From NCBI GenBank assembly GCA_021186555.1, contig JAJKFL010000005.1, positions 11,125,178-11,189,177 on the forward strand: DNA of 64,000 nucleotides, written 5' to 3'. Below the pieces are notes generated by a model. The model made no database searches. It saw only the letters and a program-made list of their open reading frames with translations, and had not been told where the DNA came from. Each line of letters starts with the position of its first letter. Positions within the stretch are counted from its first letter, which is position 1. The position numbers were made by a program, and so were the translations under genes. Shown piece by piece: positions 20,173 to 33,006 of the stretch. This DNA comes from Reticulitermes speratus (Eukaryota; Arthropoda; Insecta; Blattodea; Rhinotermitidae).

Positions 20173-20799
20173 GCAAGTATCTTGCCGTAATTATTTAGTT
20201 CTGAATGTGAAGTTCCGAAATTTCGGTAGTGATTTTATTGGATTTTTTATGGTTCCAATGTACAATAACCTAAAAACATTGCTTTTCTTCAGTTTTAGAC
20301 CTAACTTAGTCGTGAACTCATTCATGAGACACAGAACTATCGTAGACCTAAATTTCATGATACAGGTATAGGCTTAGCATAACGATCTATAAATTTCACT
20401 TAAAATAATTTTAATAGTCTAACGTTGAGGGAAATGGGAGCAAAAAAATTTAGATTTTTTTTTGCATATGCAATATAGTTACTTGTGGTGCAATTGGACT
20501 TGTAAGCCTAGTGCAGGCCTACTTGAATTTGCACTGGGCCTAGAAGTACTTTTATTTTTTAAACAAGGGATCATCGGATCTAATGCAGTAAGAACAATAA
20601 AAACGCAATCTATGTAAAATACGCCTAAGTGTAGGCCAGAAAGCGGACCAGGCCAGCAAACTTCCAAAGAATTATGTCCTTCCACCCACGTTCCGCAGTA
20701 AGCCTAACACTTGAAATGAGACGAACATGAAGCAATGATCTCGGCCTATTTACAGACCTCACCAATTTTGTAATAATTTCTTTCATCAAGTGACAAATG

Positions 20800-21060
20800 A
20801 CCGATCCCGATGGCCGTGCTCTCTAAGGCATAGGTCTGCCGTCGCTTAATTACTGGGATCGCGGTTTCGAATCCCTCTGAAGGCATGGATGTTCGTCTCT
20901 TGTGTTTGTTGTGTGTTGTGTAGGTAGTGGCCTCTGCGACGAGCTGATCATTCGTTAAGAGGAGTCATACTGGGTGTGTGTGTCTAACTGCGTGATCTAG
21001 AAACCTCAACAACGACACGGCCTACGCCCGAGTTGGGCTGTAGCGCCACAGAGAGAGAAG
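20800..21060 (+). mobile_element. SINE family A (copy 2, diverged)
   Basis: Begins ACCGATCCCGATGGCCGTG and keeps a B-box-like GGTTTCGAATCCC near 20863, then the shared CTCTGCGACGAGCTG body. The 3' tail ends in TAGCGCCACAGAGAGAG instead of the usual A-run. It is visibly more diverged than the copies at 29.5 and 45 kb, so older. Confidence 0.85.
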
Positions 21061-21784
21061 TGGCGTATGTGCCTAAGAATTGAACTTGTGTTTTAGCACA
21101 TGAAGAGCCACATAATTCCTCTTCGTTGGATTTAACATTACACGTAACAGCTCTAGACGTACGAGCAGATCGAAAGACTTTACCGTGTTCCGAGGCGAGC
21201 AGAAGCAACAATTTACTTCTAACATTTTAGACGTATTGCATAATAGAAAATATTGTTTACAGTGAGCGAGAAAACTGGATTTATGTCTAAAGGAAAAATG
21301 TAGACTGAGAGTGAAGCTTATAGTATTGCCCTCTGTGATGTGACGCCGTGTAATCTGGTAGATATGTACCCACTTTTCTGAGGCAATACTTCATTCCAGG
21401 CTCCTTCGTTTGCGCCTCATTTCGGGCCCGCAAGATTTATGCCAGGTAATGTCAACAGCTCAGAGACTTGACTCCTACTCAAGTCCTTTTCTCCCCTAAG
21501 GCGTATCACTTCTTGCAGCACGATTTTTCATTTTACCCTGAAGGTGGACGCAGCAGATTCTTCCAAAACGTCCGCACATATCTACCTCATTAGGCGAGCT
21601 CACATTCCAGAAGACAGTAACCACAATACTATAACAAACACCCTAAGACCCTCAGGTGTCACACTGACTGTGGGTGTTTGAGAACATGGATGTAATCAAG
21701 ACAAGCTTATCTGGACCTACGACAAATGGCGCATGCGTAATTTACATTCTTCAACCTATAACATCAGAATTATAGCAAGCAGGG
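21061..21784. other. Unannotated stretch
   Basis: No gene or structured repeat recognised. Confidence 0.45.
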
Positions 21785-22176
21785 TTTTTTTTCTCCAATG
21801 GCTCGACAGCCCCTTGGGGGCCTAGGCCGCCTCATTTTTCGAGGCTTCACGATCACACTTTTTAGACACACCACACTCGGTAGGACTCCTCTGGACGAGG
21901 GACCAGCTCGTCGCAGAGACCTCTACCTGACAACACACAACACTCACAAGAGACAGACATCCATGCCCCCGGTGGGATTTTTTTTTTTTTTTGCCTGTCC
22001 GGGGTTTTTCCCCTTTGATCCATTTTTGTACTGTTTAAATCCTATCGTCCTTCATGTCACTTTACGTTCCATACTACCGTCCTTACGACAAACACAACAC
22101 AAACATCCATGCCCCCGGTGGGATTCGAACCCAGAATCCTAGTAAGCGAGCTGCCGCAGACGCACGCCTTAGGTTA
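21785..22176 (-). mobile_element. SINE family A (copy 3), interrupted by a later insertion
   Basis: Minus-strand SINE whose body (21785-21977) and tRNA-like head (22103-22176) are separated by a 125-bp insert. The outermost head sequence is missing beyond CGCCTTAG, so the SINE was also 5'-truncated. The B-box is seen in reverse at 22119-22131 (GGATTCGAACCC). Confidence 0.85.
21978..22102 (-). mobile_element. Short retroposed insert inside a SINE, with 21-bp target duplication
   Basis: The 21-base target sequence at 21957-21977 (start ACATCCATGCCCC) is repeated exactly at 22103-22123. Between the two copies, read on the minus strand, is a unique segment ending in a GGGGAAAAACCCC hairpin and CGGACAGGC followed by about 16 A residues. 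A poly(A)-ended insert with a long exact duplication is the signature of LINE-mediated insertion, probably a severely 5'-truncated LINE 3' end. The source family is not identified. Confidence 0.8.
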
Positions 22177-23380
22177 GTGACGTGTAACGTATATTGTAGA
22201 AATCTGAGATGCATAAAACACTTTGATAGACAAATATCAAATTATTAGTCCGGTTGGGAGCTACGGGAACTCACGGGAAAGCAATATTAAAGTGTATTCG
22301 CAGAAATACGATAGTATAATATGTGGAGGGGACAAATAAAGCCCAAAATTGAATTTTGTGAATAGAATTTCGGAAATTAATTTTGGCTTTTATAAAGGAC
22401 CTGGATTTTTAACCACTTCAGTGAGAAGATGGATCATCTTTTCAAGAAAGATTATATCATGAGGGTAGACTGCGTTGTTAGGTCGCCCAGCATATTCACT
22501 TAAGTTGCAGCCCTAAGGCACACCACTGTTACTCAAAGAATGAAATGACATAATCGGTACTTTTGAGGCTCCAGTCCCCTCTGAGAATGTGAAAAGGGTA
22601 AATTCTCCACTGTTTTCAACTCAACCAAACCGTAAGCTTGATTCCTTAGTAAAATACGAAAAGTGAAACGCGAACGAAAGGCCTCGGTTAATGAGAACTG
22701 CTGCTTCAATGGGCACAGAGAAAAGGCTCCCAGTTTTACACTCGTTACAGTGCAGGTTCACCATTCAAATACACCAAGTGTTGGAAGATTCGACTAAAAG
22801 TTCTTTATGTCTACACATAATTGAGAAAAAAAATTTTGGCGGTGAACGGACTGATTTTTTACGCTTATCAACAGCATAGTGATAATGTGTAAAGCTGTAA
22901 AATGAATTCATCTAGCTCAGAATAATATCCAGTTGCGGGCTAGTTTGGTAAATATTAGATTATTAATCTTCTGGTCCCATAAATGCGGGGAATTTCACGA
23001 TTTGCTGCTCTCTCATTGGCTTTAGTTCATATACTTAGACATTTACAGATCTGAGGCAATTAGGCATACGTTTATGTAAAGTCAGATATAAGTGGGAGCA
23101 CCACACGAGACAATCAGAAATAAAAGAGGGATTAATGTGACGGCTGTAATTACTACAAAGTTAGTGCATATAGATTAGTGACATTCCTTTCTAGTTATTA
23201 ATGTTGAAAGGGCTGGGCACTGCAAAAACCTGGTGTTAGAAGGCGCACAATACGTATTACACTGTAACATAATATGTACATAGATGAACTAATAATTCTA
23301 TCCATCTACTTACTTCGACCTGTCTCAACATTTTCCATAATAGCAAATTTATTACCTTTAAATCGATTTACTCTACCTAG
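22177..23380. other. Unannotated stretch
   Basis: No gene or clear repeat recognised. Confidence 0.4.
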
Positions 23381-23382
23381 GC

Positions 23383-23480
23383 CTGAGATCTTCACTCTTC
23401 TGGGATGTTACGCAGCGTAGATTGGTAGTTAGTTACTGACGTTTCCGGACAACCTATCGGTTCCAGTTGAAGGGCCAAGC
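23383..23480 (+). mobile_element. Single arm of foldback family 1
   Basis: Shares CACTCTTCTGGGATGTTACG and the GACGTTTC-GGACAACCTATCGGT segment with 25095-25322, 36185-36325, 55705-55832 and 58338-58537. Only one arm is present here, so it is a truncated or rearranged copy. Confidence 0.65.
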
Positions 23481-25094
23481 AGTGCAAGAAGAATTCTTGC
23501 TGAGTGTTAGTAATACTGAATATGTAAACAATAATCCGAAATTAGAAACTTACCAGAGGCAGGTTTTAATTTTCCTAATTTGTACTCATAAACGTAGCTT
23601 GGAAAGATGCAAGCTTAAATTTTAACCATAATAAAATATTACATATATATTTTTTAATACCTTATTTGTTGTATTTGTAGTCAACGTTCATATTAGATTT
23701 TTTCATCAATGATACGTCTACATTAGAACTCTGTAAGGTCGGTCTATTCTGAGAGCGCTACATTACAGTTATCCAGCGTGCGGCATAAAAGTCAGATTTT
23801 CCACGTGGTTGTGCATAAAACCACAGCACAATGTAACAGACACAACAACTACACAACAACCAACAAACGTCAGACAGTGCATGCTGGATTGCAAATCAGT
23901 TCTCACAGAGAATAACGACGTAACAGGCAATGTTGTAAATTGCTAACTGGCTTATGCCTGCACCTTGCCAGAAAAGTAAGCTAGGTCTATACCTGCACAG
24001 GCTGTCACGCACGAACTGTGTAATTCCCCGCACTTGTACGCTTACTGCCACGTTCATGGCAATGTGGTGAGTAGCAAACACGAGGTTTAATGTCAACCAT
24101 GTTTGTCGGGCTCACGCGGTTAACAAAACACTCCTCTTCTGGTTAGCAGCTATTCTTGCTTCGCTTTCGGATATTATCCGATCCGAACTTCGGCAGAATA
24201 ACATACAAGCTCTCCTAACTGTCACACTACTCATGGTACTGTACATTTTTTTCTTGCAAGTACTGTTACTACACTAACACAGACACAAACCGCTTCTTTC
24301 CAACTACTATCTACCTCTCAATTCGTAATCATCTCGCGAGTTTCCTGCATTGCACCATTGACTTGCAGATGACACTACTACACGTCTGGAAACTTTGGGC
24401 AACGAACACCCAGCGACGGAAAATTATCGCAGAAGAAAGGGGTTGTCATAATCATCAACATTTCTCATGCAAACCTGCGTCCTAGAGGCCAGCTACAGTA
24501 AAAGCGTCAAGAGACATGAGTAATTGAACAACAATAAGCCTACAAGTTTTATGCTCTTACGTTGTGATCTCATGGGTTATGAAACCGTGTACTCTGGTAC
24601 ATGGCTGCCAACGTTTCGCAGGAACACAGCCCGACTGACCGAAGTGTGAATCTAGAGCGCCGCAAAATCTGCAAATCATACAAAGCAGAGGCAGACATAC
24701 TTCTTCAGTAAATCTTTCTGATCAGCGTTCGAGCAGTCTTGCTGTTTGGAATTGTGAGGTCATTGAGGATTTAGTTTCTGGGTGCATTTGGAAAGTAAAC
24801 GAATAAGCATAAGCCTAAGTATGACTTATCATAATGTAGACTCATGAATTGGTTATAATCGTAGCTACAATCGCCAAATTCGCGAAATAACTTAAAACGT
24901 TTTTGCTTTTAAGAAGTGTGAATTCTTTCTTCACGCAACATAAACACTTTCTTTTTCTTACATATAATCTTATAGTACAAGAAGGAATTTAAAAATGTGG
25001 GCCAAATGTTATTCCTTATACTTGTCAAGCACAAGATTCATGAGGGAAGTTTTAGAATTTGGGCCAGGTTTGCGTGAAGTGGTGGGTCTTGATG
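23481..25094. other. Unannotated stretch
   Basis: No gene recognised. A 70-codon frame starting at 24995 runs into the foldback repeat and is not a gene. Confidence 0.4.
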
Positions 25095-25322
25095 TTATAT
25101 CTTGCGTGACTTCATGCTTCCGCCGCGGTGTAAATCAGATATTCACTCTTCTGGGATGTTATGCAGCGCGACTGGTGATTAGTTACCGACGTTTCGGGAC
25201 AACCTAACGGTACCATTTTCAAGGGCGTTATCCTTGAAATGGGACTGACGGGTTGTCCCGAAACGTCCGTAACTAATTATCCACCAACGCTGCGTAACAT
25301 CCCAGAAGAACAAAGATATCCT
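25095..25322. mobile_element. Foldback element, family 1, both arms
   Basis: A near-palindrome with its centre around 25228. The left arm contains TCTTCTGGGATGTTATGCAG and ACGTTTCGGGACAACC; the right arm is its reverse complement with GGTTGTCCCGAAACGT and GCTGCGTAACATCCCAGAAG. Arms are about 90-110 bp. Each arm carries a degenerate [CT]TGAAAATGG...GTCCCGAAACGT block similar to a hammerhead core. It has no coding capacity. Confidence 0.8.
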
Positions 25323-27099
25323 GTTATCTCTTCTTTTAAACTTGAATTATGCAACCGTACTGTCAGTGATTTAGGCCTATAGTTGAAACCAGACCCGTGT
25401 GTCTAAAAAACGTTGCACAAAGATGGCTATAGAGTCTTACTATGGATATAGTAGCGACCTTCCTGTTTTTTATTAATATCTAAAAAATACTATTTTAAAG
25501 GAGACAGCTGAGCCGAAATGCAAGGTGTCCGAACAAGCAGAATTAAAAGCAAGAAAAGATCCAAACTTTGGCAGACGAACAAAATATGAGAAACGAGAAG
25601 GATAACACATAATTTCTAGATGTGGCTGAATTTTATTATGGAAATAATATATCTGTCAATATAACAAAAAAGTATTGGGCGTTTGAGTAGTGAGATAATT
25701 AGATAAATACTTCCAGCTGCTAAGTTTCGTCAAATTAAATTTAAAGAAAAAAGGAACAGCCCTAAGGGTAACAACACCCAAGCGGTAACCAACACCAAAT
25801 CGTTGCAACAGTTCTATTGTTAAAGATTCCTTTTACCTAGGGCAAAATCCCACGAACATTTGTATTGTCGGATGTGCACGGCTGAATAAACTGCCTGACC
25901 GCAAGATACACTGTCTACAACTGCTTGTTGTACAATAGCCTGCTTATGCGAAGGAATGTGCAACCAGGTCCTCGTGGGACAATTCCTGTCACACAGTTTC
26001 GAATCTCAGCACTGTTTATACTAAGCTCATCGTACTAATGATTTTGTAAATATTAGTTTGTTTTGAAATAAAATTACTATTTCCAGATTCTTTACCATCA
26101 CAGTTGCGTAGTCAGTAGGTATAAGCCTATTACAGGCACTGGGTCAGTTTCATTGGTTTCTTGACTTCAAATAAGATCTTAAGTTGATAATGTTCCTCAA
26201 ATTGCACGTATTAGGATGGAATTGGTCGTGGTTTATTTCAAGGCACCTTCCCGAAATTTATGAACCGAAACTAAATATTTCCTTCAGAAAAGTGACTGGA
26301 TGGCGGGATTTCGATTTCCGAAAGGGGCAGAACCTTTTTATTCGCTAGTAACTCCATCTGCTACAGGGTCCCAGCCAGTGTGTATTTTTCCTCTGAAGGT
26401 ACAGATGCCGGAGCGCGAAGTTGAACAGTCCCCACTGTTATGACTGTGCACAGTTGTACTTTCGCCCCAGCTGTAAGTTTTATATGTTGTGGTACTTAGG
26501 AACAGGGAAAACTGCACTTTATTATCCTAGTTTTGTTATTACGCATTGTGTCTGATCCACTCTGCTGAATTTTAACTAACATTTTGCGAACCTTTCACAC
26601 AGCGACCGACCTAAACAGATAAATATTTAATTTCTAGGGCCCCAAAATTCTAGATTTATTATTACTTAGTGAGAAATAAGAACAGGCTAAAATAATATGA
26701 CGCATTAGACCACAGGCCTATGAGCTGATTAGATTAACTTATTTAATTTCTTCGGTTGAAATGTAAAAATTAGAGTAGGTCTATACACGATAATTTTGGA
26801 ATATTTCTATGTTAATATTCATTTAAAGTAACTGATTTTATACAGAAGTTTTGTTTCCAACTACTGCACAAAGCTAGTTTTTACGTAGTAGTTGGAAATA
26901 AAACTTGTGTGTGGAAGACAACTGCACGGAATATGTATGATATTAGGTGTAACTAATTTTACATTATTTTAATTCATAAGTCATTGGAACACTTCACAGG
27001 CCGACTGATAGATTGCGACCCGCACTCTGAGAAAGGCTTGAACGACAAAGCAACTACTGACCGACCAACCAACGTCAAGGAACCAGATTCCCTCTTATT
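25323..27099. other. Unannotated stretch with one imperfect hairpin
   Basis: No gene. An imperfect inverted repeat lies at 26849-26914, with the word TTTCCAACTACT facing AGTAGTTGGAAA. Function is unknown. Confidence 0.4.
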
Positions 27100-27350
27100 A
27101 TTTATTTATGTATGTATTTAAGATTTGTTTAACAATGCTGTCCGTAGCAGTGTCGGACCTCTAGGCGTCTTTAATTCTGAAGTAATTTCTACGGCTTCTC
27201 TCAGGCAAGTGTCCGACTTGAGGTGAAATTTATTATGATTATGATTATTAGTATTCCTCAAATGTAAGGTACATATACAGTTAATACATTCAAAGATGGA
27301 TAAATATAGTACTGCAAACTTACCAATAGACTGTAAACCGACCAACATGT
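27100..27350 (-). mobile_element. Possible fragment of the TTATTTAACGATGCTG repeat family
   Basis: The start TTAAGATTTGTTTAACAATGCTGTC resembles the opening of repeats at 33007 and 38757 (TTATTTAAC[AG]ATGCTG). Only the first 50 or so bases align by eye. It may be a short SINE or MITE fragment. Confidence 0.3.
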
Positions 27351-27424
27351 GTTTTCATAGGCGTACTACGTAATTCAAATTTGAGGACAATTTTTTCCTA
27401 CAATATACATTTGTCTAGATGAGG

Positions 27425-27480
27425 GGTTATTAACCTATGAATGGCGACCCAAAAACTGGGCCGCCATGATGTTTAATGAA
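27425..27480. mobile_element. Possible hAT terminal fragment
   Basis: AGGGGTTATTAACCTATGAATGG followed by CGACCCAAAAACTGGGCCGCC resembles hAT-type ends, which often read CAGGGGTTCTCAACC followed by a GGGTCGC palindrome. No partner end or 8-bp duplication was found. Confidence 0.25.
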
Positions 27481-29545
27481 TAAGTTGAAATCTATTCTTA
27501 CACAGGCGTATTTTTGCAAGCAGTGTGATTGAAATCAGTGCTGATTCGACAACTTGTTCGCGTGACGACGCACTGTTCATAGTACATGTAGGCCTACGCT
27601 ACCCAGTGCCTAGAGAATGGAAGGAGATTTTTAAAAATGGTACACTTTTATTCCAATCAAGGTCTAACTTGGGATTTGCGTTTCAATTTTTGCACCGAAG
27701 GTGCACTTGCAGGGTTTGGTGCAGACAAGATGCACACACAGACAAAATTATGGTTTCGTAAATTTGATTACTTTTTTTTAAATTCTAAAGTAGGAGAAAA
27801 GACCAAAATTTTAACAGTACTGGTAGATTAATCACATGTAATGTATGTTTAGTTTTGCTTTGGTATGCTGGTAGCATATGCGTACAGTAAGTATCCTATA
27901 TGCTAAAACACAACAGCCCAAATTATCTCAAGTTCCATTGAAAATCTGAAAGACAATTATGAGTGCTGTTGCTAGCGCACTTGATTTCTGTCTCACACTT
28001 TAACATTGCTGTTTGGAACGGTGCCTTTATGTCTGCATAGTAAAGTCAGCGATACAGTCCAAATTGCTTGAAAATGTACTGTATCGGTCTACTACTATAA
28101 CTACAAAAACTTTAACATTTTTAATACTTGGCTAGACTAACACTCAAACCGTCTGTGTAGGACATGGCATAGCAGCGCCAGGCTATGGCATCATTATAGA
28201 GCACCTCGCATTAATCTCCCATTAATTCTGTCAGGACGTATATGGTGTATGCCCTCGTAACTGGATTTTATTTTGTGGTTTATTGAACGATATTTTGGTG
28301 GTCGTCATCCCGCTGTGCTTCCCGTTATTGATAAATAATCCGTCAATTTTCAGTCTGAACAGAACTATATGTTTATAGTTTGGTTCTTAGCTACATGTTT
28401 CGGTGATAGTGGTCCTTTTGAGGAACAAAACAGGTAACTAAAAACCGAAATATAAACATAGATTTGTGTTAGGGCTTCAACTTGGCCCTTTATTTGTTGA
28501 ACGACCATATATCAGGTTCCAGAGAGTCGGTTGTTAGGATGATTATTGACGGAAATAGAAAATATATCTGTTTAATGAATTGAATGTAGCCTAATAATAT
28601 GTGAAACAATTATTGAATAAAATATACTACATATACGGGATGTTGGTATACGTCTGTAGGTGTATGCATACACATAGTTTGGCACTCGTTAAAACTAACA
28701 GTGCCTAATGACCTGGGATATGTCAGCCAGTACAATGAAGTCCTATCCAAAGTAAGAGGGTGTCTTTCTAAAATGATAAAGCAGCCAGTGTGTGACGCTA
28801 ATGTCACAGCTACAGCGAATGCCGAAGTTAAGAATGCTTGGATTACATCTCCACTCCCCCCCCCCCCCCCCAATTCTTTGTACCACTGTACGTAATTCAG
28901 TGGAGGGAAAAATTATACTTTCCCTTCCCTTATGGAAAATGCATACTTTTAAGACTGTACTTAATGTAAGTTGCTATTTTATACAATTAATATAGTTCAG
29001 TTCGTATCACTGTGCAATATGGGAACAAATCACGGCTCTCACAGAATCTCAACGTAAAAGTACGGATTAATTATTTCATCAATTAATTAATATCAGGAAG
29101 AGATAACATTTGTTGTTATTAAAAAGTTAATCACCAATGATGTTGGCCGCTCTGAAACCCCTCCCTCTTCTTCTCCCCGTTATTCTGTTCCTTCCCCTAG
29201 CAACCCTCCATCTGAGTAATTAATTGCTGTTCTTCACGCCCCACTGTACCTTATGTTGGTTGAGTGGTAGAGAGTTGGGACAATATTGCCATAATAGCAG
29301 AATGCATCCCCTATGGAGTCTAATGTTCTTATCCTGCGGCTAGGAACTGCCATATATAGTGCTCAGTGTTGCTTAACAGATGGCCAATTTAGGGTCCACA
29401 TTACAGCTATCTCATCTTTCTCAATACTGTGCAGCTGAGCAACATACACGGAGTTATTACTGGAGCATCTTAAAACTTGAGGCCTAAGACAGGGAATGTA
29501 ACACGCTCTTGGAGCTTCATGATCAGTAGTCTTCAGAAAATACTA
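27481..29545. other. Unannotated stretch
   Basis: No gene recognised. It contains a degenerate CGAAACATG hairpin near 28390-28440 and a 16-base poly(C) run at 28856-28871, which creates spurious proline/glycine-rich frames. Confidence 0.4.
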
Positions 29546-29811
29546 TTTTTTTTAATGGCTCAACAGCCCCTTGGGGGCCTAGGCCGCCTCATTTTTTCGA
29601 GGCTTCACGATCACATTTTTTTTTTACACACGTCACACTCGGTAGGACTCCTCTGGACGAGTGACCAGCCCGTCGCAGAGACCTCTACCTGACAACACAC
29701 AACACTCACAAGAGACAGACATCCATGCTCTAGACGGGATTCGAACCCACAATCCTAGTAAGCGAGCGGCCGCAGACCCACGCCTTAGACCGCACGGCCA
29801 CTGGGATCGGC
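29546..29811 (-). mobile_element. SINE family A (copy 4), with target-site duplication
   Basis: Full-length minus-strand copy with a T-run at 29546, GGGGCCTAGGCC hairpin tail, body, reverse B-box GGATTCGAACCC near 29739 and tRNA-like head ending in CACTGGGATCGGC. TCAGAAAATACTAT at the left edge and TCAGAAAACACTAT at the right edge form a 14-bp target duplication with one mismatch. Two inner T-runs (29585-29622) have grown within the body. Confidence 0.92.
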
Positions 29812-29965
29812 TCAGAAAACACTATTACGATACACAAATAAAAAGAGGAAAATATGAGCCGAACATGTAGTAGTGGTTGGAAGAAGTGAAGAAAAGAGAT
29901 AACATGTAATTCGAGGAGCATTTAGAAAGATAATATTAAAATAAAATATCAGTCTTATAGACAGG

Positions 29966-30192
29966 TTTACGCGTTCGGTGTTGGACCCGTAACCCGCGGG
30001 CTGCATGCAACCCGCTAGGTTGTGTTATGCGGACCGTGGCCAAATGTGTAAATTATATTTACTGTAAAAAATTACACACACATTTAGGAGGTTTGGTATT
30101 GCGCTTATTGCAATTTTTACAAGCGCTGCCCGCGAATAACCGTAACGGTTGTGGCCCTTCGCCCAAAAGCTTGGACGCCCTTGGTCTAAGGT
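29966..30192. mobile_element. hAT-like non-autonomous element
   Basis: The left end reads GTTGGACCCGTAACCCGCGG then a GGCTGCATGCAACCCGC palindrome. The right end, reversed, reads CCAAGGGCGTCCAAGC then TTTTGGGCGAAGGGCC. Long GC-rich subterminal palindromes of this kind are typical of Charlie-like hAT MITEs. A clear 8-bp duplication was not found, so boundaries are approximate. Confidence 0.5.
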
Positions 30193-32680
30193 ATGAAGCC
30201 ATGGAGTGAATTAATAATATTTTAGGATATAATCTAAGTGTATAATATTGTGAATCCGGTAATCAATCTTCGCTTTCAATAAATAGTGAGTAAATTACTG
30301 ACCAGCTCAGCTGTTAGGATTTTAAGACAAATTCTGCTTCATGTAGGGCCTAATTTGTGAATCTCAAAACGTGCAGTTGGTGCTGTAAGCCCGAATAAGC
30401 CTACGACGTTGTAGGGTGAGACACTTATAGCGGCCAATTGCATTTATATAGATTTGGTTTTAAAAAACAGTCAATTTCTTGTAGAATCTTCTTAAGTATC
30501 TCTTAATTTTAATGAAAAATTCCACGACAGTCATCAGAAGGGAGTGGCATGTAGCAGTACCAGGGCAGTATCTTAAGATATGCGATGACCCCTCCCTTGC
30601 AAATCCTTAAGGCTTTTTCCGTCATAATTATCTACACAGCTCATTCGATATTTCACATGATGTGCAGCTGAAGCAGGCTTGCTCACGTAATCAAAGGATA
30701 ACTGAAACTACAAAATTACGTATTTATTTCGGACCTGAGCTTTTACGTAGAAGCATATTCGTAAGTAGTATTGACTTGTGAAAAATACAGCTGTGGTAAA
30801 ACAATAGAAATAAAATATTTTTTGTCATACATATTCTTCTTTGTCTCCTCACTCTTTCTTCTCTTTTTCTCCTTCTTCTTTTCTTATTCTTCTCCCTGTT
30901 GTTCTTGTTTATTCTTTGGTTTTCTACCCCACACGACGGTGCTTTAAATATCTGAACAGGATAATATACCTCCACAGGCCCCCCCTATATTAAGGAAACT
31001 CCATACTTTTCAGATACACATAAAATAATTTCGTACAATATAAAGTACGAATTCAAAGAGTTGTGTACTAACTGACATAAAGGATTGATTGAGGTCCAGT
31101 TTTCTTTTAGGAAGGGAAATGTGACTAGTGTTGCTAATTCTACACAGAACTGTATTGTATACATTGTGTTTAAACGGCTGGTTCTGGCAGTTGATGCATG
31201 TTACTATTCCGTGACACTGCTGTCGCCTGCTGGGTAATGGAAAGGCAGAACAATCGGACAAAAACCACACATCCATACAAATAACACACCGCAGCATTTG
31301 TTTGTTTACTTGAACAAAATGACAGGTTGACAAATAATTATGTTCTAACGGACCGATTTGTTGTGTAGCCAGCAGAAAAGACACAGCAAATTTATATGTT
31401 TCCTTATACAGAAGGGTGACTCATTACAGCCAGTGTGACTGGATGTTCAGCTTGCTCTTTGTCTCTTGTCCTGCTACGGATCGAAAACAAATATATGCAC
31501 TTAAAGGAATTGTTATGGTGGATGTAATACAACTAATAGCTCCTCTGGGTGAATAAACATATTTTGTTTTTTATTTTAAAAGTTTTAGAAAGTGAAAATT
31601 AGCACACTCGCTTTTTCTTAACATTTTTCGTTTTAGGTTCCCATTTGGAAGTCTAATGACCATACTCATCCATAAAATATCCCTTTAAATTTCGGGCGCC
31701 TTATAAACAAAATAATTTATTAATATGTAATTGTATGTCGGTATATTTATTGTTTAAAAAATCTAAGTTCCAATTATTACGCAATATTTTGTAGACGATT
31801 TTTGAAATATAATTTACAAAAGTACGTAAAGTGAAAAAGAAACATTTGCATTGATATTCAAGAAATAACCATAGAATATAAAAAATAACAAAAGAAGCAA
31901 ATATAAGTACAGAATAACAATATTTCTGAAAATAATTGAAAGTAAAGAAAGATAATAAATAATTTGAGATAATAAGTACTAATAAGTAATAAGTAAAGAC
32001 AGTATCTTGTTCTGAAATTTGCCACAAAACCAAGGAGGTCTCTAGTGTTTAAGTCATAAATTACTGTTACTTATGTCTTTCGAGCCCAAAACTGGAGGAC
32101 AGACCAGAATTTAAAAATCACATAAGTATAAAAAGCGGGTTTCAGAAAGTGCAAGAAAATTAATCATGCCTTTCAATCATAATATTTAGTTTAGCTTTAA
32201 AAGCTGTTAACACAAATTAACTGTCTGGCCTATCCAGAAGTCATGACATAATGTGGCTAATAAGGAATGCGCTCTCATGTTAGACAGTAGGCCACAGGTC
32301 ATGAGAAAATGGAAAGGTCAGACGTAATTACTCTAGCTTTCTATTTGTCTGTGTTCTTTATAAGAAGTGTAGACGATCTACTGCAAGAACCAAATAATGG
32401 AGTACTCATGTTATCGAATTGAAGTATTTGAAATTTTTCGTCCTTCACTTTCCCCTGCACATTTATTTCAATATAAATATATTGCAGAAGAAAGTCTGAA
32501 GACTACAAAATTCCTGCCATGAAAAAAGCAAAGAGTACATACACTGCGCCAGACTGAAGCACATCGTTTCCCATTGTTTGTTTAAATAGGTCGATGCGGA
32601 TCTATACCTGAAAAATGGTAAAAAGGTAAGTTTATCCATGTCAAAGTCTTGCAAGCAGAAAAGGGAATTAGAGATATATT
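30193..32680. other. Unannotated, very AT-rich stretch
   Basis: No gene recognised. Minus-strand frames of 110-124 codons (31010-31384, 31701-32033) have low-complexity hydrophobic translations caused by AT-rich sequence, with no domain. Confidence 0.45.
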
Positions 32681-32865
32681 TCCATTCGTTCTTAAACTCG
32701 GCACTAGATGGAAGTAAGTGGCCAACTTCAAGCCCCGACCGCTTTAACCCCAGGAAAAAACCTCAGTACCCATTGCACAGGAGGTCTGATGAGCCCCAGA
32801 AATGATTTGGGCTTTATGGAAAAGATAAAAAGGCTTACCGCTGTTGGGCTTCGAACCCCGGAAAG
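32681..32865 (-). mobile_element. SINE family B (copy 4)
   Basis: Minus strand. Contains AACTCGGCACTAGATGGAAG, the CCGCTTTAACCCCAGG segment and a reverse B-box (TTCGAACCCCGG, about 32850). The outer head is lost, so it is 5'-truncated. Confidence 0.75.
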
Positions 32866-33006
32866 TTAAAAATGTTACAGTATGGATTTAATAAAATTTG
32901 TATTTTAGGAGATGGAGGCTATAAATGCTCATCTAAAAGCCGTTTTTAAGAAACCTGACAACACTGAATTTTTTTCCGTAGATCTGTGATGTTTTATTGG
33001 AATATA

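Noticed and set aside
28380-28445. Another hammerhead-like motif
   Set aside because: Only GAAACATGTA and a weak hairpin remain on the minus strand; the CUGANGA block is not present.
31010-32033. Minus-strand frames of 110-124 codons with hydrophobic stretches
   Set aside because: Very AT-rich sequence yields Phe/Leu/Ile-rich translations; no domain, no splice context and no conservation evidence.
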